Notes: generated from the letters alone by a model not told the origin. 64,000 bases of DNA from Nonomuraea harbinensis (GCF_019396385.1 NZ_JAHKRN010000029.1:1-64000), one strand, 5' to 3'. Counted from the stretch's first letter, positions 50,860 through 59,686 are shown. Made by a program: numbers and translations.

Positions 50860-50953
50860 GCGGTCACCCTCCTCGGACGCTCGGGAAGAGGACGAGCGTA
50901 TCCCATCGAAGCCGGGCCATGATCGTGGGCGGCGAGCCATGGGTTAGCGTGTA

Positions 50954-50968
50954 GGCAAACGCTTTCCC
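50954..50968. promoter_or_regulatory. LacI-type operator upstream of the acyltransferase fusion gene
   Basis: GGCAAACGCTTTCCC is close to the LacI-family consensus palindrome GGAAACGCTTTCC, centred on CG. It sits 11 bases before the start codon of the next gene, so a sugar-responsive repressor would block transcription. Confidence 0.55.
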
Positions 50969-50978
50969 GGGGGTTGGC

Positions 50979-52709
50979 ATGGGCACCACCGCTCTCGACG
51001 GCGACGCGCCGTTCGCCCGTCACCATCACGACTACTCACCCTGGTCCTTCTGGGACGAAGCCGGTCAGGAAGAACAGGACAGGCAGCTCGAACTCCAGCG
51101 CGCTCTCACCGGACGGCACGCCGGCTACGAGTTCGGCGAGAGGTGCTTCGTCTCCGAGCTCGCCTCGGTGCAGAACGAGGAGCTGCGGCTCGGCCCGCGC
51201 ACCTACGTCGCCGCCGGCGCCTACCTGAGCGGCTCGGTACGGACGGGACGCGACTGCTCCATGAACCCCTACACCGTCGTCCGGGGCGACGTGCGGCTCG
51301 GCGACGCGGTCCGGATCGGCGCCCACACCTCGCTGCTGGGGTTCAACCACACGATGTCCGACCCCGACGTCGAGGTCTTCCGGCAGCCGCTCACCAGCCG
51401 GGGCATCGAGATCGGGAACGATGTCTGGATCGGCTCCCACGTGGTCGTCCTGGACGGTGTGACCGTCGGCGACCGCGCGGTGATCGGGGCCGGCGCGGTC
51501 GTCACCAAGGACGTCCCGGCCGGCGCGATCGTCGGCGGCAACCCGGCGAAGGTGCTGCGCTGGCGGGTTCCCGGGTTGAAGCCGCCGGCCGGCGACCTGG
51601 CCACTGCGGTGGCGGGGTTCGCGGAGACCGCGCGTGAGCAGGCGGAGGACGTCCTGGCGCGCTGCTTCGACCCCCGGCTCCTCGGCGGGGCGTTCGTCGA
51701 CCGGCCGGGCGCGGCCGTCACCGTCCGCGCCCAGTGCGACGCGATCGAGATCGCCGACCTGCTGCTCGGCCGGGCCCCCGGCCCGATGCCGGCGGACGAG
51801 CAGGCCGACCGGCTGCGCTCCTGGCAGGACCCGGCGACGGGCCTGGTGGGGACGCTGCTCGCGGACGGCAGCCAGAGGAGGCCGGATCCAGGCTTGGCGG
51901 AGACGCCGGATGGCGGCCCACGGCCCGAGCCGGGGCTGTCCGATCCGGATGTCGGCTACCACGTCCTGTGCGTCGGCTACGCGCTCGACCTGCTGGGCAG
52001 CCGGTTCCCCGGGCCGGTCCGGCCCGTCGCCGACATGGAGGCCGGCGACCTGATCGCCTTCGTGGAAAGCCTGCCCTGGACGCGGGACGCCTGGGGGGCG
52101 GGGCACTGGGTCGACATCCTGGGCACCGCCATGCTGTGGAACGGCGGACGGGGCCGTCCCGGGGCCACGGAGGCCCTGTTCGGATGGCTGGTCACGCACG
52201 CCGATCCGGACACCGGGATGTGGGGTTCGGCGCGGCCGATCGACGGTCTGCTGCGGATCGTCAACGGCTTCTACCGCGCGTCGCGCGGCACCTTCGCCCA
52301 GTTCGGGGTGCCGCTGCCGTACCCGGAGCGGGTCGTCGACACCGTGCTGCGGCACGCCCGCGACCCGCGGTACGTCCGCCCGGAGCGGCAGAACGCCTGC
52401 GACATCCTCGACATCGCGCACCCGCTGTGGCTGACCCGGCACACCGGCTACCGCGCCGAAGAGGTGACGACCCTGGCCAGGACCCTGCTCACCGACGCGC
52501 TCGGGCACTGGACCGACGGCCAGGGCTTCGGGTTCCAGGCCCCGCACCCCACCACGGCCGGCGCCGCCGCGACCGTGCCGGGGCTGCAGGGGACCGAGAT
52601 GTGGCTGGCGATCATCTGGCTGCTGTCCGACCTCGCGGGCGTCGCGGACGCTCTCGGCTACCGGCCGCGCGGCGTACACCGCCCCGAACCCGCCGTCGTA
52701 CGGACCTGA
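50979..52709 (+). CDS. Fusion of hexapeptide-repeat acyltransferase and alpha/alpha-toroid domain
   Basis: 576 residues. Residues 55-200 form a left-handed beta-helix of the LbH acyltransferase type (LRLGPRTYVAAGAYLSGSV, IEIGNDVWIGSHVVVLDGVT, VIGAGAVVTKDVPAGAIVGG, NPAKVLRWR), as in sugar O-acetyltransferases. The remaining 350 residues are helical with toroid-like repeats (GYHVLCVGYALDLLGSRF, HWVDILGTAMLWNGG, ATEALFGWLV, LLRIVNGFYRASRG, TEMWLAIIWLLSDLAG), reminiscent of terpene-cyclase or glycan-unit alpha6 barrels. No terpenoid cyclase DxDD motif was seen. The LacI-type operator suggests sugar regulation. Substrate unknown. Confidence 0.75.
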   Translation: MGTTALDGDAPFARHHHDYSPWSFWDEAGQEEQDRQLELQRALTGRHAGYEFGERCFVSELASVQNEELRLGPRTYVAAGAYLSGSVRTGRDCSMNPYTVVRGDVRLGDAVRIGAHTSLLGFNHTMSDPDVEVFRQPLTSRGIEIGNDVWIGSHVVVLDGVTVGDRAVIGAGAVVTKDVPAGAIVGGNPAKVLRWRVPGLKPPAGDLATAVAGFAETAREQAEDVLARCFDPRLLGGAFVDRPGAAVTVRAQCDAIEIADLLLGRAPGPMPADEQADRLRSWQDPATGLVGTLLADGSQRRPDPGLAETPDGGPRPEPGLSDPDVGYHVLCVGYALDLLGSRFPGPVRPVADMEAGDLIAFVESLPWTRDAWGAGHWVDILGTAMLWNGGRGRPGATEALFGWLVTHADPDTGMWGSARPIDGLLRIVNGFYRASRGTFAQFGVPLPYPERVVDTVLRHARDPRYVRPERQNACDILDIAHPLWLTRHTGYRAEEVTTLARTLLTDALGHWTDGQGFGFQAPHPTTAGAAATVPGLQGTEMWLAIIWLLSDLAGVADALGYRPRGVHRPEPAVVRT

Positions 52710-52724
52710 TCGCCCACGCGACGG

Positions 52725-53405
52725 TTATCCGCGTCCGGCGAGATGCGAGGAGAAACGGACCGCCCCTGCCGCCAGCACCGGCATCCCGAGGGCCCAGCAG
52801 CGCAGGAACGCCCAGACTTCCTGGTTCGTATGCTCACCGTTGCCCTGGATCTCTGGTGAGAGAGAAGAGGCGATCGTCGGCAGCAGGAGCAGCGCGAAGC
52901 CCGCGAGCAGAAGCGCCGCACCGGCCGCGGTCGACTGGCGCGGCCGGTACGGGCGGGCCGCCAGCAAGGTCAGGGCCGCGGCGCAGACGACGGCGGGCAG
53001 CGCCACCTTGCCCGCCCAGTGCAGCAGCATCGTCGTCGTCCAGTACCACTGCTCGGCCGGAAGAGGGTCCAAGAAGTACAGCATGGGGTCCGGGGGGCCG
53101 AGAAGATCTCTCACCGTGCCGAGGACGCCGCCGCCGACGAAGGCCAGGACGAACACCGGCAAGCGCCGCCCGGTACGGAGCACGGCGAGGGCGCCGGCGG
53201 CGGCGAGCAGGCCGAGGAGCACGCCCTTGGTGGCACCGTAGGCGAACGGGATCCACCGGTTCCACGGGTAGTTCCCGACCGTGACCGCCGTCCAGGCGCC
53301 GACGGCGCCCCATGAGACGACCCCGACGGCGATCCCGACGCACAGCAGGTCCCAGACGCGGCTGTCCCGGTCGCGTGCGGGGTTCGGTAAGAAGGGGTGG
53401 GTCAC
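52725..53405 (-). CDS. Membrane protein, unknown function
   Basis: 226 residues, about six transmembrane helices (WDLLCVGIAVGVVSWGAVGA, GVLLGLLAAAGALAVL, VFVLAFVGGGVLGTVRDLLG, and three more). GTG start overlapping the upstream gene's stop by four bases, so the two are translationally coupled. The frame is open further upstream, but that is the antisense-rich shadow of the neighbour. Confidence 0.75.
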   Translation of the reverse strand: MTHPFLPNPARDRDSRVWDLLCVGIAVGVVSWGAVGAWTAVTVGNYPWNRWIPFAYGATKGVLLGLLAAAGALAVLRTGRRLPVFVLAFVGGGVLGTVRDLLGPPDPMLYFLDPLPAEQWYWTTTMLLHWAGKVALPAVVCAAALTLLAARPYRPRQSTAAGAALLLAGFALLLLPTIASSLSPEIQGNGEHTNQEVWAFLRCWALGMPVLAAGAVRFSSHLAGRG

Positions 53406-53752
53406 CAGTCGCGCCATTCGTCCGTGAGCTCGAACCGCTTGATGCCGCGACGGGCCGCGAGCCCGTCGAGGTCTATCCCCGCCTCGGTGAGCACGTCGTC
53501 GATGAACTCGCACAACTCCTCCCGCTCGACGGTGTCGAAGTCGTGGTCGTGCGTACCGTCCACGGCGTTGAGCCCTTCGACCACCCGCCGGATCGCCGCG
53601 AGGACCTCGTCGTCGGAGGGCGAGCCGAAGCGCCGTACCTCGGCCTCGAAAGACGTCAGGACCCGTTCGGCCGCCGCCACGAACGGCTCCGGATAGGGCG
53701 CGGCGAAGTCGGCGACATGTGCGCGCCAGGTGTCTGTCGGTCTCCTGATCAT
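53402..53752 (-). CDS. Conserved hypothetical protein
   Basis: 116 residues, acidic. The C-terminal block EREELCEFIDDVLTEAGID followed by RRGIKRFELTDEWRDW looks well conserved in character. No catalytic motif. ATG at 53752 with a GGAG-like site upstream is preferred to an ATG 21 codons further up. Coupled to the membrane-protein gene downstream; divergent from the BtrH-type gene. Confidence 0.7.
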   Translation of the reverse strand: MIRRPTDTWRAHVADFAAPYPEPFVAAAERVLTSFEAEVRRFGSPSDDEVLAAIRRVVEGLNAVDGTHDHDFDTVEREELCEFIDDVLTEAGIDLDGLAARRGIKRFELTDEWRDW

Positions 53753-53829
53753 TGCGTGATCGTAGGCCGACTGGACTCTCCCACGGGGGGAGGCCCCATG
53801 CTGGTCGCCGGACACGAGGAGAGCGACGC

Positions 53830-54816
53830 ATGACGATCGTCAAGGACATCGAGGCCCGCGGCCTGCACCACTGCGAGACGACGGCGCTCGGGGTGCTGCT
53901 GCGGCACGAAGGGCTCGATCTGTCCGAACCTCTGCTGTTCGGGCTGGGGTCGGGACTGTCCTTCGTCTACTGGGACGGCAAGAGCATGCCGTTCCCGTTC
54001 CTCGGCGGCCGCGTCAAGCCTTTCGAGCTGACCAGGAACCTGGCGGCCAGGCTGGGGCTGACGTTGACGGTGAAGGAGACCGCCTCACCGCGCAAGGCGT
54101 GGGAGAACGTGGCCGCCCCCATCGACGCCGGCCGGCCGGTCGGGCTCCAGCTCGACTCGTACCATCTGGACTATTTCTCGACAAAGGTGCACTTCGGCGG
54201 CCATGTCGTCGCCATGTACGGCTACGACGAGCAGGACGTCCACCTCGTGGACACCGGCCAGCAGGGCGGAGCGGTGCGCACGAGCCGGGCCGGCCTCGCC
54301 AGGGCGCGGGCCGAACGCGGTCCGATGACCGCCCGGCACCGGTCCTTCACCATCGCCCTGCCGCCTCACCCGGCGCCGCCCTGGCAGGAGCAGCTCGCCG
54401 GCGCCATCAGGGACTGCGCCGACGCCTTCCTCGCCGCGCCCATCGCGAACCTGGGTCACCGCGGTATCGCGAAAGCCGCCGAACAGGTGCCCCGATGGCT
54501 GCTCCGCGCCGACGACCCGGCGCGGGACCTGCCGCGGGCCGCCCTCCTCATGGAGCAGGCCGGCACCGGCGGCGCCCTGTTCCGCGTCCTCTACCGCGAC
54601 TTCCTCGGAGAGTGCGCCGGGCTGATCGACGACGGCAACCTCCGCGCGGGTCACCGGCTGTACGCGGAGGCCGCCGTCCTGTGGACGGACGTGTCCACAC
54701 TGATCGCGAAGGCGGGGGAGAGCGGCGACGCGGCGCACCTGGAGCAGGCCGGGGCCATCCTCCGTGATCTCTCGCGCATCGAGGAGGACGCGATGCGGCG
54801 GCTACGGCTGCTGTAG
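53830..54816 (+). CDS. BtrH N-terminal / DUF4872 domain protein
   Basis: 328 residues. The N-terminal half matches the BtrH/papain-like acyltransferase fold: HCETTALGVLLRHEGLDLSE with Cys15, LLFGLGSGLSFVYW, and FGGHVVAMYGYDEQDVHLVD with the expected His and Asp. The second half is the DUF4872 helical domain. BtrH transfers an acyl group from an acyl carrier protein in butirosin synthesis; related proteins are widespread and mostly uncharacterised. No biosynthetic cluster is visible here. The 3' end overlaps the converging sigma factor gene by 15 bases. Confidence 0.85.
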   Translation: MTIVKDIEARGLHHCETTALGVLLRHEGLDLSEPLLFGLGSGLSFVYWDGKSMPFPFLGGRVKPFELTRNLAARLGLTLTVKETASPRKAWENVAAPIDAGRPVGLQLDSYHLDYFSTKVHFGGHVVAMYGYDEQDVHLVDTGQQGGAVRTSRAGLARARAERGPMTARHRSFTIALPPHPAPPWQEQLAGAIRDCADAFLAAPIANLGHRGIAKAAEQVPRWLLRADDPARDLPRAALLMEQAGTGGALFRVLYRDFLGECAGLIDDGNLRAGHRLYAEAAVLWTDVSTLIAKAGESGDAAHLEQAGAILRDLSRIEEDAMRRLRLL

Positions 54817-55992
54817 CCGGCCGCGCAGGAAACGACGCTCCGCGTCGGTGGGCGCGAGGTCGAGCGCCGTCCGGTAGTGTCCGGCCGCCTCCTGCCCGCG
54901 GCCCGCGCGTCGCAGCAGGTCAGCACGGGTGGCGTGCAACAGGTAGTAGCCGTCGAGCCCGGTGATCCCGTCGACCAGGCGGAGCGCCGCCTCGGGCCCG
55001 CTGACCATGCCGATCGCCACGGCACGGTTCAGCTCCACGATCGGGCTCGGCGCGATGCGCGCGAGCTCCGCGTACAGTCCGGCGATCTGCGGCCAGTCCG
55101 TCCGGGAGGCGAGCGGCGCGGTCGCGTGGCACGCCGCGATGGCCGCCTGGAGCTGGAACGGCCCGGCGCGGCCCCGGCGCAGCGCCCGCTCGCAGATCGC
55201 GGCGCCCTCCGCGATCCGCGCCTGGTCCCACAGCGTGCGGTCCTGCTCGTCGAGGGTGACCAGGTCTCCGGCCGCGTCCACGCGCGCCGGTCGCCGGGCG
55301 TCGTGCAGCAGCATCAGCGCGAGCACGCCCTGCGCCTCGGGCTCGTCGGGCATCAGCGCCGTCACCACCCGGGCGAGGCGGATGGCCTCCTGGCAGAGCC
55401 GGGCCTTCGCCGGATCTCCGTACCCTTCGTTGAACAGCAGGTAGAGCACGTGCAGCACGGCGGGGAGGCGGTCGGGCAGCAGGTGCGCGGGCGGCACCCT
55501 GAAGGGGATGGCCGCGTGCGCGACCTTCTGCTTGGCGCGGAAGATGCGCTGGCCCATGGTGCGTTCGGGCACCAGGAACGCCCGCGCGATCTCGGCGGTG
55601 CTCATGCCGGTCAGGCTCCGCAGGGTCAGCGCCACCTGGGCATCGAGGTTCAGCGACGGATGGCAGCAGGTGAACATGAGCTCAAGGCGCTCGTCGGGGA
55701 TCTCGCTGTCGCGCAGGTAGGGCGGTGGTTCCATGGCGGCCGCCTCCCGCAGCTTCGCCGCCTCGCCGGCCGCGCGGCGCATCCGGTCGATCGCGCGGTG
55801 ACGGGCCGTGGTGGTCAGCCACGCCAGCGGCTGGTCGGGCACCCCGGACTCCGGCCATTTCTGGAGCGCCTTGGTGAACGCGTCCTGCGCGCACTCCTCG
55901 GCCAGGTCCCAGTCGCCGCCGGTGAACCGGATCATGGTGGCCACGATCCGGCTCCACCCGTCGGCGTAGATCCCGGCGATCTCGTCCTTCAC
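54802..55992 (-). CDS. ECF42-type RNA polymerase sigma factor
   Basis: 396 residues. Sigma region 2 (MIRFTGGDWDLAEECAQDAF, TKALQKWP) and region 4 (VALTLRSLTGMSTAEIARAF, LVPERTMGQRIFRAKQKV) are followed by a 220-residue TPR-like C-terminal domain (YLLFNEGYGDP, AICERALRRGRAGPFQLQAA, GHYRTALDLAPTDAERRFL). This architecture and the upstream DGPF gene define the ECF42 group, which has no anti-sigma factor; the C-terminal extension is required for activity. Starts six bases after the DGPF gene. No TGTCGA-type autoregulated promoter was seen upstream of the pair. Confidence 0.92.
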   Translation of the reverse strand: MKDEIAGIYADGWSRIVATMIRFTGGDWDLAEECAQDAFTKALQKWPESGVPDQPLAWLTTTARHRAIDRMRRAAGEAAKLREAAAMEPPPYLRDSEIPDERLELMFTCCHPSLNLDAQVALTLRSLTGMSTAEIARAFLVPERTMGQRIFRAKQKVAHAAIPFRVPPAHLLPDRLPAVLHVLYLLFNEGYGDPAKARLCQEAIRLARVVTALMPDEPEAQGVLALMLLHDARRPARVDAAGDLVTLDEQDRTLWDQARIAEGAAICERALRRGRAGPFQLQAAIAACHATAPLASRTDWPQIAGLYAELARIAPSPIVELNRAVAIGMVSGPEAALRLVDGITGLDGYYLLHATRADLLRRAGRGQEAAGHYRTALDLAPTDAERRFLRGRLQQP

Positions 55993-55998
55993 CTGCGG

Positions 55999-56340
55999 TT
56001 AGTCCTCGCCGTCCGTCCAGAACGGACGCAGCTCGATCATCCCGGCCCACGCCATCGGGTGCTTGGACGCGACCTCGATGGCCTCGTCGAGGTCGGCGCA
56101 GTCGATGACGTCGAAGCCGGCGATCTGGTCCTTGGTCTCCGCGTACGGACCGTCGGTCAGCAGCACCTCACGGTTGCGGACGCGGACGGTGGTCGCGTCG
56201 CTCACCGGGCGGACGCGCTCGCCCATCAGCCGGATGCCCTTGCCGTCCATCTCCTTGACCCAGTCCTCCACGTCCGGGGCCCCCTCGTCCTGGCCGGGCT
56301 TGTAGTCGGGATCGGTGCACACCAGCATGAGGTACTTCAT
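55999..56340 (-). CDS. DGPF (YCII-related) domain protein
   Basis: 113 residues, a single YCII/DGPF domain: MKYLMLVCTDPDYKPGQDEG, LLTDGPYAETKDQIAGFDVI, and a C-terminal HPMAWAGMIELRPF. Such genes are the usual partners and targets of ECF42 sigma factors; the pair forms an operon. Function unknown, possibly sensing or enzymatic through the His/Asp dyad of the fold. Confidence 0.92.
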   Translation of the reverse strand: MKYLMLVCTDPDYKPGQDEGAPDVEDWVKEMDGKGIRLMGERVRPVSDATTVRVRNREVLLTDGPYAETKDQIAGFDVIDCADLDEAIEVASKHPMAWAGMIELRPFWTDGED

Positions 56341-56532
56341 CGGGCTGCTCCTGTCGTGTGTTCGGTCGTTTCGCTGTCTTTCGTCGGATTGACGAACGGG
56401 AGAGGCTCTCCACTACAGCTCACCTCAGGATTTTTCCGACCGCGCCAGGCGAGGGCCACCCGGCCACTCCCGGGTGATCGATCTCCGGCGGTGTGACGGT
56501 CCGGAATCTCCCGTTCGCGCCGCCCTCGACCG

Positions 56533-56619
56533 GTGATCAGCCAGGAAACCGTCAGGATGTACGTGTCGCGCATCCTCACCAAGCTCGACCTGTGTGACCG
56601 CGACGGGCTGGTGACCTGA
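56533..56619 (+). pseudogene. Relic of a LuxR/NarL helix-turn-helix
   Basis: A 28-codon frame reads VISQETVRMYVSRILTKL then DLCDRDGLVT and stops. This is the recognition-helix end of a NarL-type response regulator (compare SxxTVKxHVSRILxKLxxRDR). The rest of the gene is absent: upstream is the DGPF promoter region. The remaining part of the 315-base gap (56341-56655) holds no other feature I can support. Confidence 0.6.
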
Positions 56620-56655
56620 CGCGGTCACCGGCGCGGCGCTGCCAGGATGGGGAGC

Positions 56656-57441
56656 ATGTCCCGCGATCTCCGAGCCACCTTCGACCGGGCGGCCGCCACC
56701 TACCAGGACGCACGCCCCGACTACCCCGCCGAGCTCTACGCCGATCTGCTGGACGTCACCGGGGTCACCCCCTCCGCCCACCTGCTCGAAGTCGGCTGCG
56801 GCCCGGGGAAGGCCACGCTGCCGCCGGCCCGGATGGGGTTCCGGATCACCGCCGTCGAACTCGGCGCCGCCCTGGCCGCCGAGGCGCGACGCCGGCTCGC
56901 CGGATTCTCCGGCGTCTCCGTCATCACGTCGTCGTTCGAGGACTGGGAGCCGCGGGACCGCTTCGACCTCGTGTACGCGGCCACGGCCTGGAAGTGGGTG
57001 GACCCGGAGGTCAAGTACGCCAAGGCGGCCGCCCTCCTCACCCCCGGCGGTCACCTGGCCGTGTGGAACGCCGACCACGCGATGCCGTCGGACTTCGACC
57101 CGTTCTTCACCGAGATCCAGAAGACCTACGAAGAGATCGGCGAAGGCCACGACGGCCCGTGGCCCGGGCCGACGCCCGAGGAGCAGGACGACCCCATGGC
57201 CGCCGAGTTCGACGCCTCCGGACATTTCACGGTGGTCGGGACGAAGCTCTACGTATGGGCGTTGCGTTACACGGCGGACGAGTATCTCGCCCTGCTCGAC
57301 ACGTTCTCCGGCCACATCGCCATGGAGCCGGACAAGCGCGAACATCTCTACCGGCAGATCCGCCGCCTCCTCGCCGCCCGCCCTGACGGACGGCTCACCC
57401 GCCACTGGTCAGCCGTCCTCACCGTCGGCCGACGCCTGTGA
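56656..57441 (+). CDS. Class I SAM-dependent methyltransferase
   Basis: 261 residues. Motif I LLEVGCGPGKAT follows a family-typical N-terminus (FDRAAATYQDARPDYP); motif with acidic residue ITAVELGAALAAEA; post-motif FDLVYAATAWKWVDP. It resembles trans-aconitate-type or small-molecule methyltransferases; substrate unknown. ATG at 56656 behind GGGGAG; a second ATG lies three codons upstream. Confidence 0.88.
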   Translation: MSRDLRATFDRAAATYQDARPDYPAELYADLLDVTGVTPSAHLLEVGCGPGKATLPPARMGFRITAVELGAALAAEARRRLAGFSGVSVITSSFEDWEPRDRFDLVYAATAWKWVDPEVKYAKAAALLTPGGHLAVWNADHAMPSDFDPFFTEIQKTYEEIGEGHDGPWPGPTPEEQDDPMAAEFDASGHFTVVGTKLYVWALRYTADEYLALLDTFSGHIAMEPDKREHLYRQIRRLLAARPDGRLTRHWSAVLTVGRRL

Positions 57442-57447
57442 CCTGTT

Positions 57448-57675
57448 TCATCCGCCCCGGCGGCCCATCAGCGCGCCGATGACCATCCCGATCGCGGTGC
57501 AGACCACCAGAGTGATCCACAACGGGGCGACCAGCACGATCATGAAGAGCTGGATGGTCGCGTCCTGCTGGTTCTGCACGATGAACACCACCGCCAGGAT
57601 CAGCAGGACGAGCGCCATCCACAGGCGCGGCGGCACCGCCCGGAGCCGGCTCGCCGGCTTCTGCCCTGTCACCAT
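57448..57675 (-). CDS. LapA-domain (DUF1049) membrane protein
   Basis: 75 residues with two helices (WMALVLLILAVVFIVQNQQD and APLWITLVVCTAIGMVIGAL), the LapA pattern; NQQ and the C-terminal GRRGG are typical. In other bacteria it helps organise lipopolysaccharide or envelope assembly; role in actinomycetes unknown. ATG behind GGGGGGAA. Confidence 0.85.
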   Translation of the reverse strand: MVTGQKPASRLRAVPPRLWMALVLLILAVVFIVQNQQDATIQLFMIVLVAPLWITLVVCTAIGMVIGALMGRRGG

Positions 57676-57742
57676 GTGTTCCCCCCGGATGCACACAGAG
57701 CCCTGGAACCCAGCCCTACCCGAGAAACCGCGGGTGATGTGG

Positions 57743-58654
57743 TCACTCCGCGCCGAGGTCGAAGGCGACGTCGGCGAGATGGACCGCCTCGACCACCGGG
57801 TCGTCGAGGAGCTCGTGCAGGTCGGCGAGTTTCCAGCGGTCGACGACGAGCCCGTAGACGACGCCCTCCTCGGCCGCCATCGCGAGCCGCCCGCGGGCCA
57901 GTCCGAACCCGTGCAGGTCGTCATCCTCGTCGAGGATCCCCACCCACTCGCGGTACGCGGCCAGCGCAGCCTCGGGTTCGGTCTCGCACTGATAGGTGGT
58001 GGCCTCCCAGCTGTGGTTGGCCATGTCGCGGTTCCAGACGACCGCGTTGAGTGAGGGCGGATCACCGGAGTCGTCGAAGTAGGACGGCGAGTAGATGTAG
58101 GAGACGTCCTCTCCTCCGCAGATCTTGTGGCGCCGGTTGAAGGCGACGAGTCGCCCGGCGGTCACCGAGTCGGCGAAGTCCACGACCGCCACGGCGTCGA
58201 GCGTCCGCGGCAGCCCGTCGATGATGTCGCGGGACGTCTCCGCCGCCGTCCCCGAGACGCCGTCGGGGTCCGCCTCCACGGAGTCGATCGCGTCGGCCAG
58301 GCTGCCGGAGGGCCCGCCGAGCAGGGGCGCCCGGACTGTTCCGAAGACGTCCTCTACGATCTCGTAATCGGTGCCGCCCTCGCCGGGGCCGGCCCCGCGC
58401 GGCTCTCCCCACAGCGTGTAGGTCGTCGTCAGGAGGCTGCCGCGGTCGAGGTAGCCGTGCATGCGCTCGTCCGGGTTCGCGACGCGCGCCGCCGTGCCGT
58501 ACACCTGGGCGATCTGTTCGTCGCCGGTGTCGACGAACAGCGGTAAGGCCCGGTCGGCCACGACGAGGGCCAGCCAGAGCGCCGCGGTGACGGCCAGGAC
58601 CTTGAGCAGCGACCTGCCCACGTACGCCCAGTCGGGCTCCCTCGCGTTCGTCAC
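57743..58654 (-). CDS. Membrane-anchored hypothetical protein
   Basis: 303 residues. One N-terminal helix (LLKVLAVTAALWLALVVA, about 17-34) anchors a large outside domain. Two Cys (KICGGED and YQCETEP) could form a disulfide. I do not recognise the family. It starts 13 bases before the end of the WYL regulator gene and is on the same strand, so the pair may be cotranscribed. Confidence 0.7.
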   Translation of the reverse strand: MTNAREPDWAYVGRSLLKVLAVTAALWLALVVADRALPLFVDTGDEQIAQVYGTAARVANPDERMHGYLDRGSLLTTTYTLWGEPRGAGPGEGGTDYEIVEDVFGTVRAPLLGGPSGSLADAIDSVEADPDGVSGTAAETSRDIIDGLPRTLDAVAVVDFADSVTAGRLVAFNRRHKICGGEDVSYIYSPSYFDDSGDPPSLNAVVWNRDMANHSWEATTYQCETEPEAALAAYREWVGILDEDDDLHGFGLARGRLAMAAEEGVVYGLVVDRWKLADLHELLDDPVVEAVHLADVAFDLGAE

Positions 58655-58667
58655 CGCGCGCTCCTCC

Positions 58668-59633
58668 CTAGTGGTCCGACACCGGTGCGCCGGCGGACAG
58701 CAGTTTCTCCGCGAGCACGCGACAGCGGCTCGCCAGCTCCGGCGGGTCGAGCACCTCGAAGTCGTGCCCGAGCAGCAGCACGTGCATGAGCACCGCGTCG
58801 AGGCTGCCGGCGCCGCTGATCACCTCGCAGCGCCCGCTCCCTCGCCGCCGTACGACGGCGGCCGACGCCGGGACCTGGGCGCGCACCGTACCGGCGGGCG
58901 CGTGGACGAGGAAGCGCCCCCGGTGCGGGTAGACCCGGCTCGCCACGCCTTCCTGCACGTACGAGGCCGCGTCCGGCGCGGGGCGCGGGCGGAAGCGCCA
59001 GGTGCGGGCGGACACGTCGGTCATCCGGTCGAGACGGAAGCTGCGCCAGCCGTCGCGATCGAGGTCGTAGGCCAGGAGATACCAGCGCCGCTCGGAGGCG
59101 ACCAGGCGGTAGGGCTCGACCCGCCGCCGGCGCACCTCGTCCCCGGACGGATAGCCGAAGCCGGCCTCGACCTCGTCGCGGCAGGCTCCGGCCAGCGTCA
59201 TGAGCACCTGGGGGTCGACCGGCGCGCGGCCCGCGGCGAAGGACTCCACCGACCCGGAGAGCGCGCGCACCTCGTGCCGCAGCCGGGTGGGCAGCACCCG
59301 GTCGAGCTTGGTCAGAGCGCGCAGCGCGGCGTCGCCGGCGACCGCGCCGCCCGCGCCGGCCAGCAGCGAGACGACGGTGGCGATCGCCTCCTCGTCGTCG
59401 AGGAGGAGCGGCGGCAGGTCCTGCCCGGGGCCGAGCCGGTAGCCGCCCCCGACGCCCTGCCCGGCGTGCACGGGGTAGCCGAGGGCACGCAACCGCCCGA
59501 CGTCCCGCCGTACCGTCCGCGAGGTGACCCCGAGCCGGTCGGCGAGCTCGGGGCCGGTCCAGACCCGGCGCTGCTGCAGCAGGCCGAGCAGGGCGAGCAC
59601 CCGCTCCGTCGTGCTCCGCTCGTCACCGGCCAT
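58668..59633 (-). CDS. WYL-domain transcriptional regulator
   Basis: 321 residues by the ATG at 59633; an ATG three codons up (59642) is possible. DeoR-like helix-turn-helix: RVLALLGLLQQRRVWTGPEL and LGVTSRTVRRDVGRLRALGY with the GVGGGYRLGPG turn. The WYL domain follows (VEPYRLVASERRWYLLAYDL, with RSFRLDRM), then the WCX C-terminal extension. WYL domains sense nucleic-acid or nucleotide ligands. Divergent from a VOC gene; the intergenic palindrome is its likely operator. Possible regulator of the VOC protein. Confidence 0.92.
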   Translation of the reverse strand: MAGDERSTTERVLALLGLLQQRRVWTGPELADRLGVTSRTVRRDVGRLRALGYPVHAGQGVGGGYRLGPGQDLPPLLLDDEEAIATVVSLLAGAGGAVAGDAALRALTKLDRVLPTRLRHEVRALSGSVESFAAGRAPVDPQVLMTLAGACRDEVEAGFGYPSGDEVRRRRVEPYRLVASERRWYLLAYDLDRDGWRSFRLDRMTDVSARTWRFRPRPAPDAASYVQEGVASRVYPHRGRFLVHAPAGTVRAQVPASAAVVRRRGSGRCEVISGAGSLDAVLMHVLLLGHDFEVLDPPELASRCRVLAEKLLSAGAPVSDH

Positions 59634-59664
59634 GTCGCCCACCCTGTCAGATAGCGGACCGATC

Positions 59665-59685
59665 CTGTCCTCCAGAGGATGACAG
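59665..59685. promoter_or_regulatory. Palindrome between WYL regulator and VOC gene
   Basis: Arms CTGTCCTCC and GGATGACAG around AGA form a 21-bp palindrome with one mismatched pair. It ends one base before the VOC start codon and lies 31 bases from the regulator start. Confidence 0.6.
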
Positions 59686-59686
59686 C

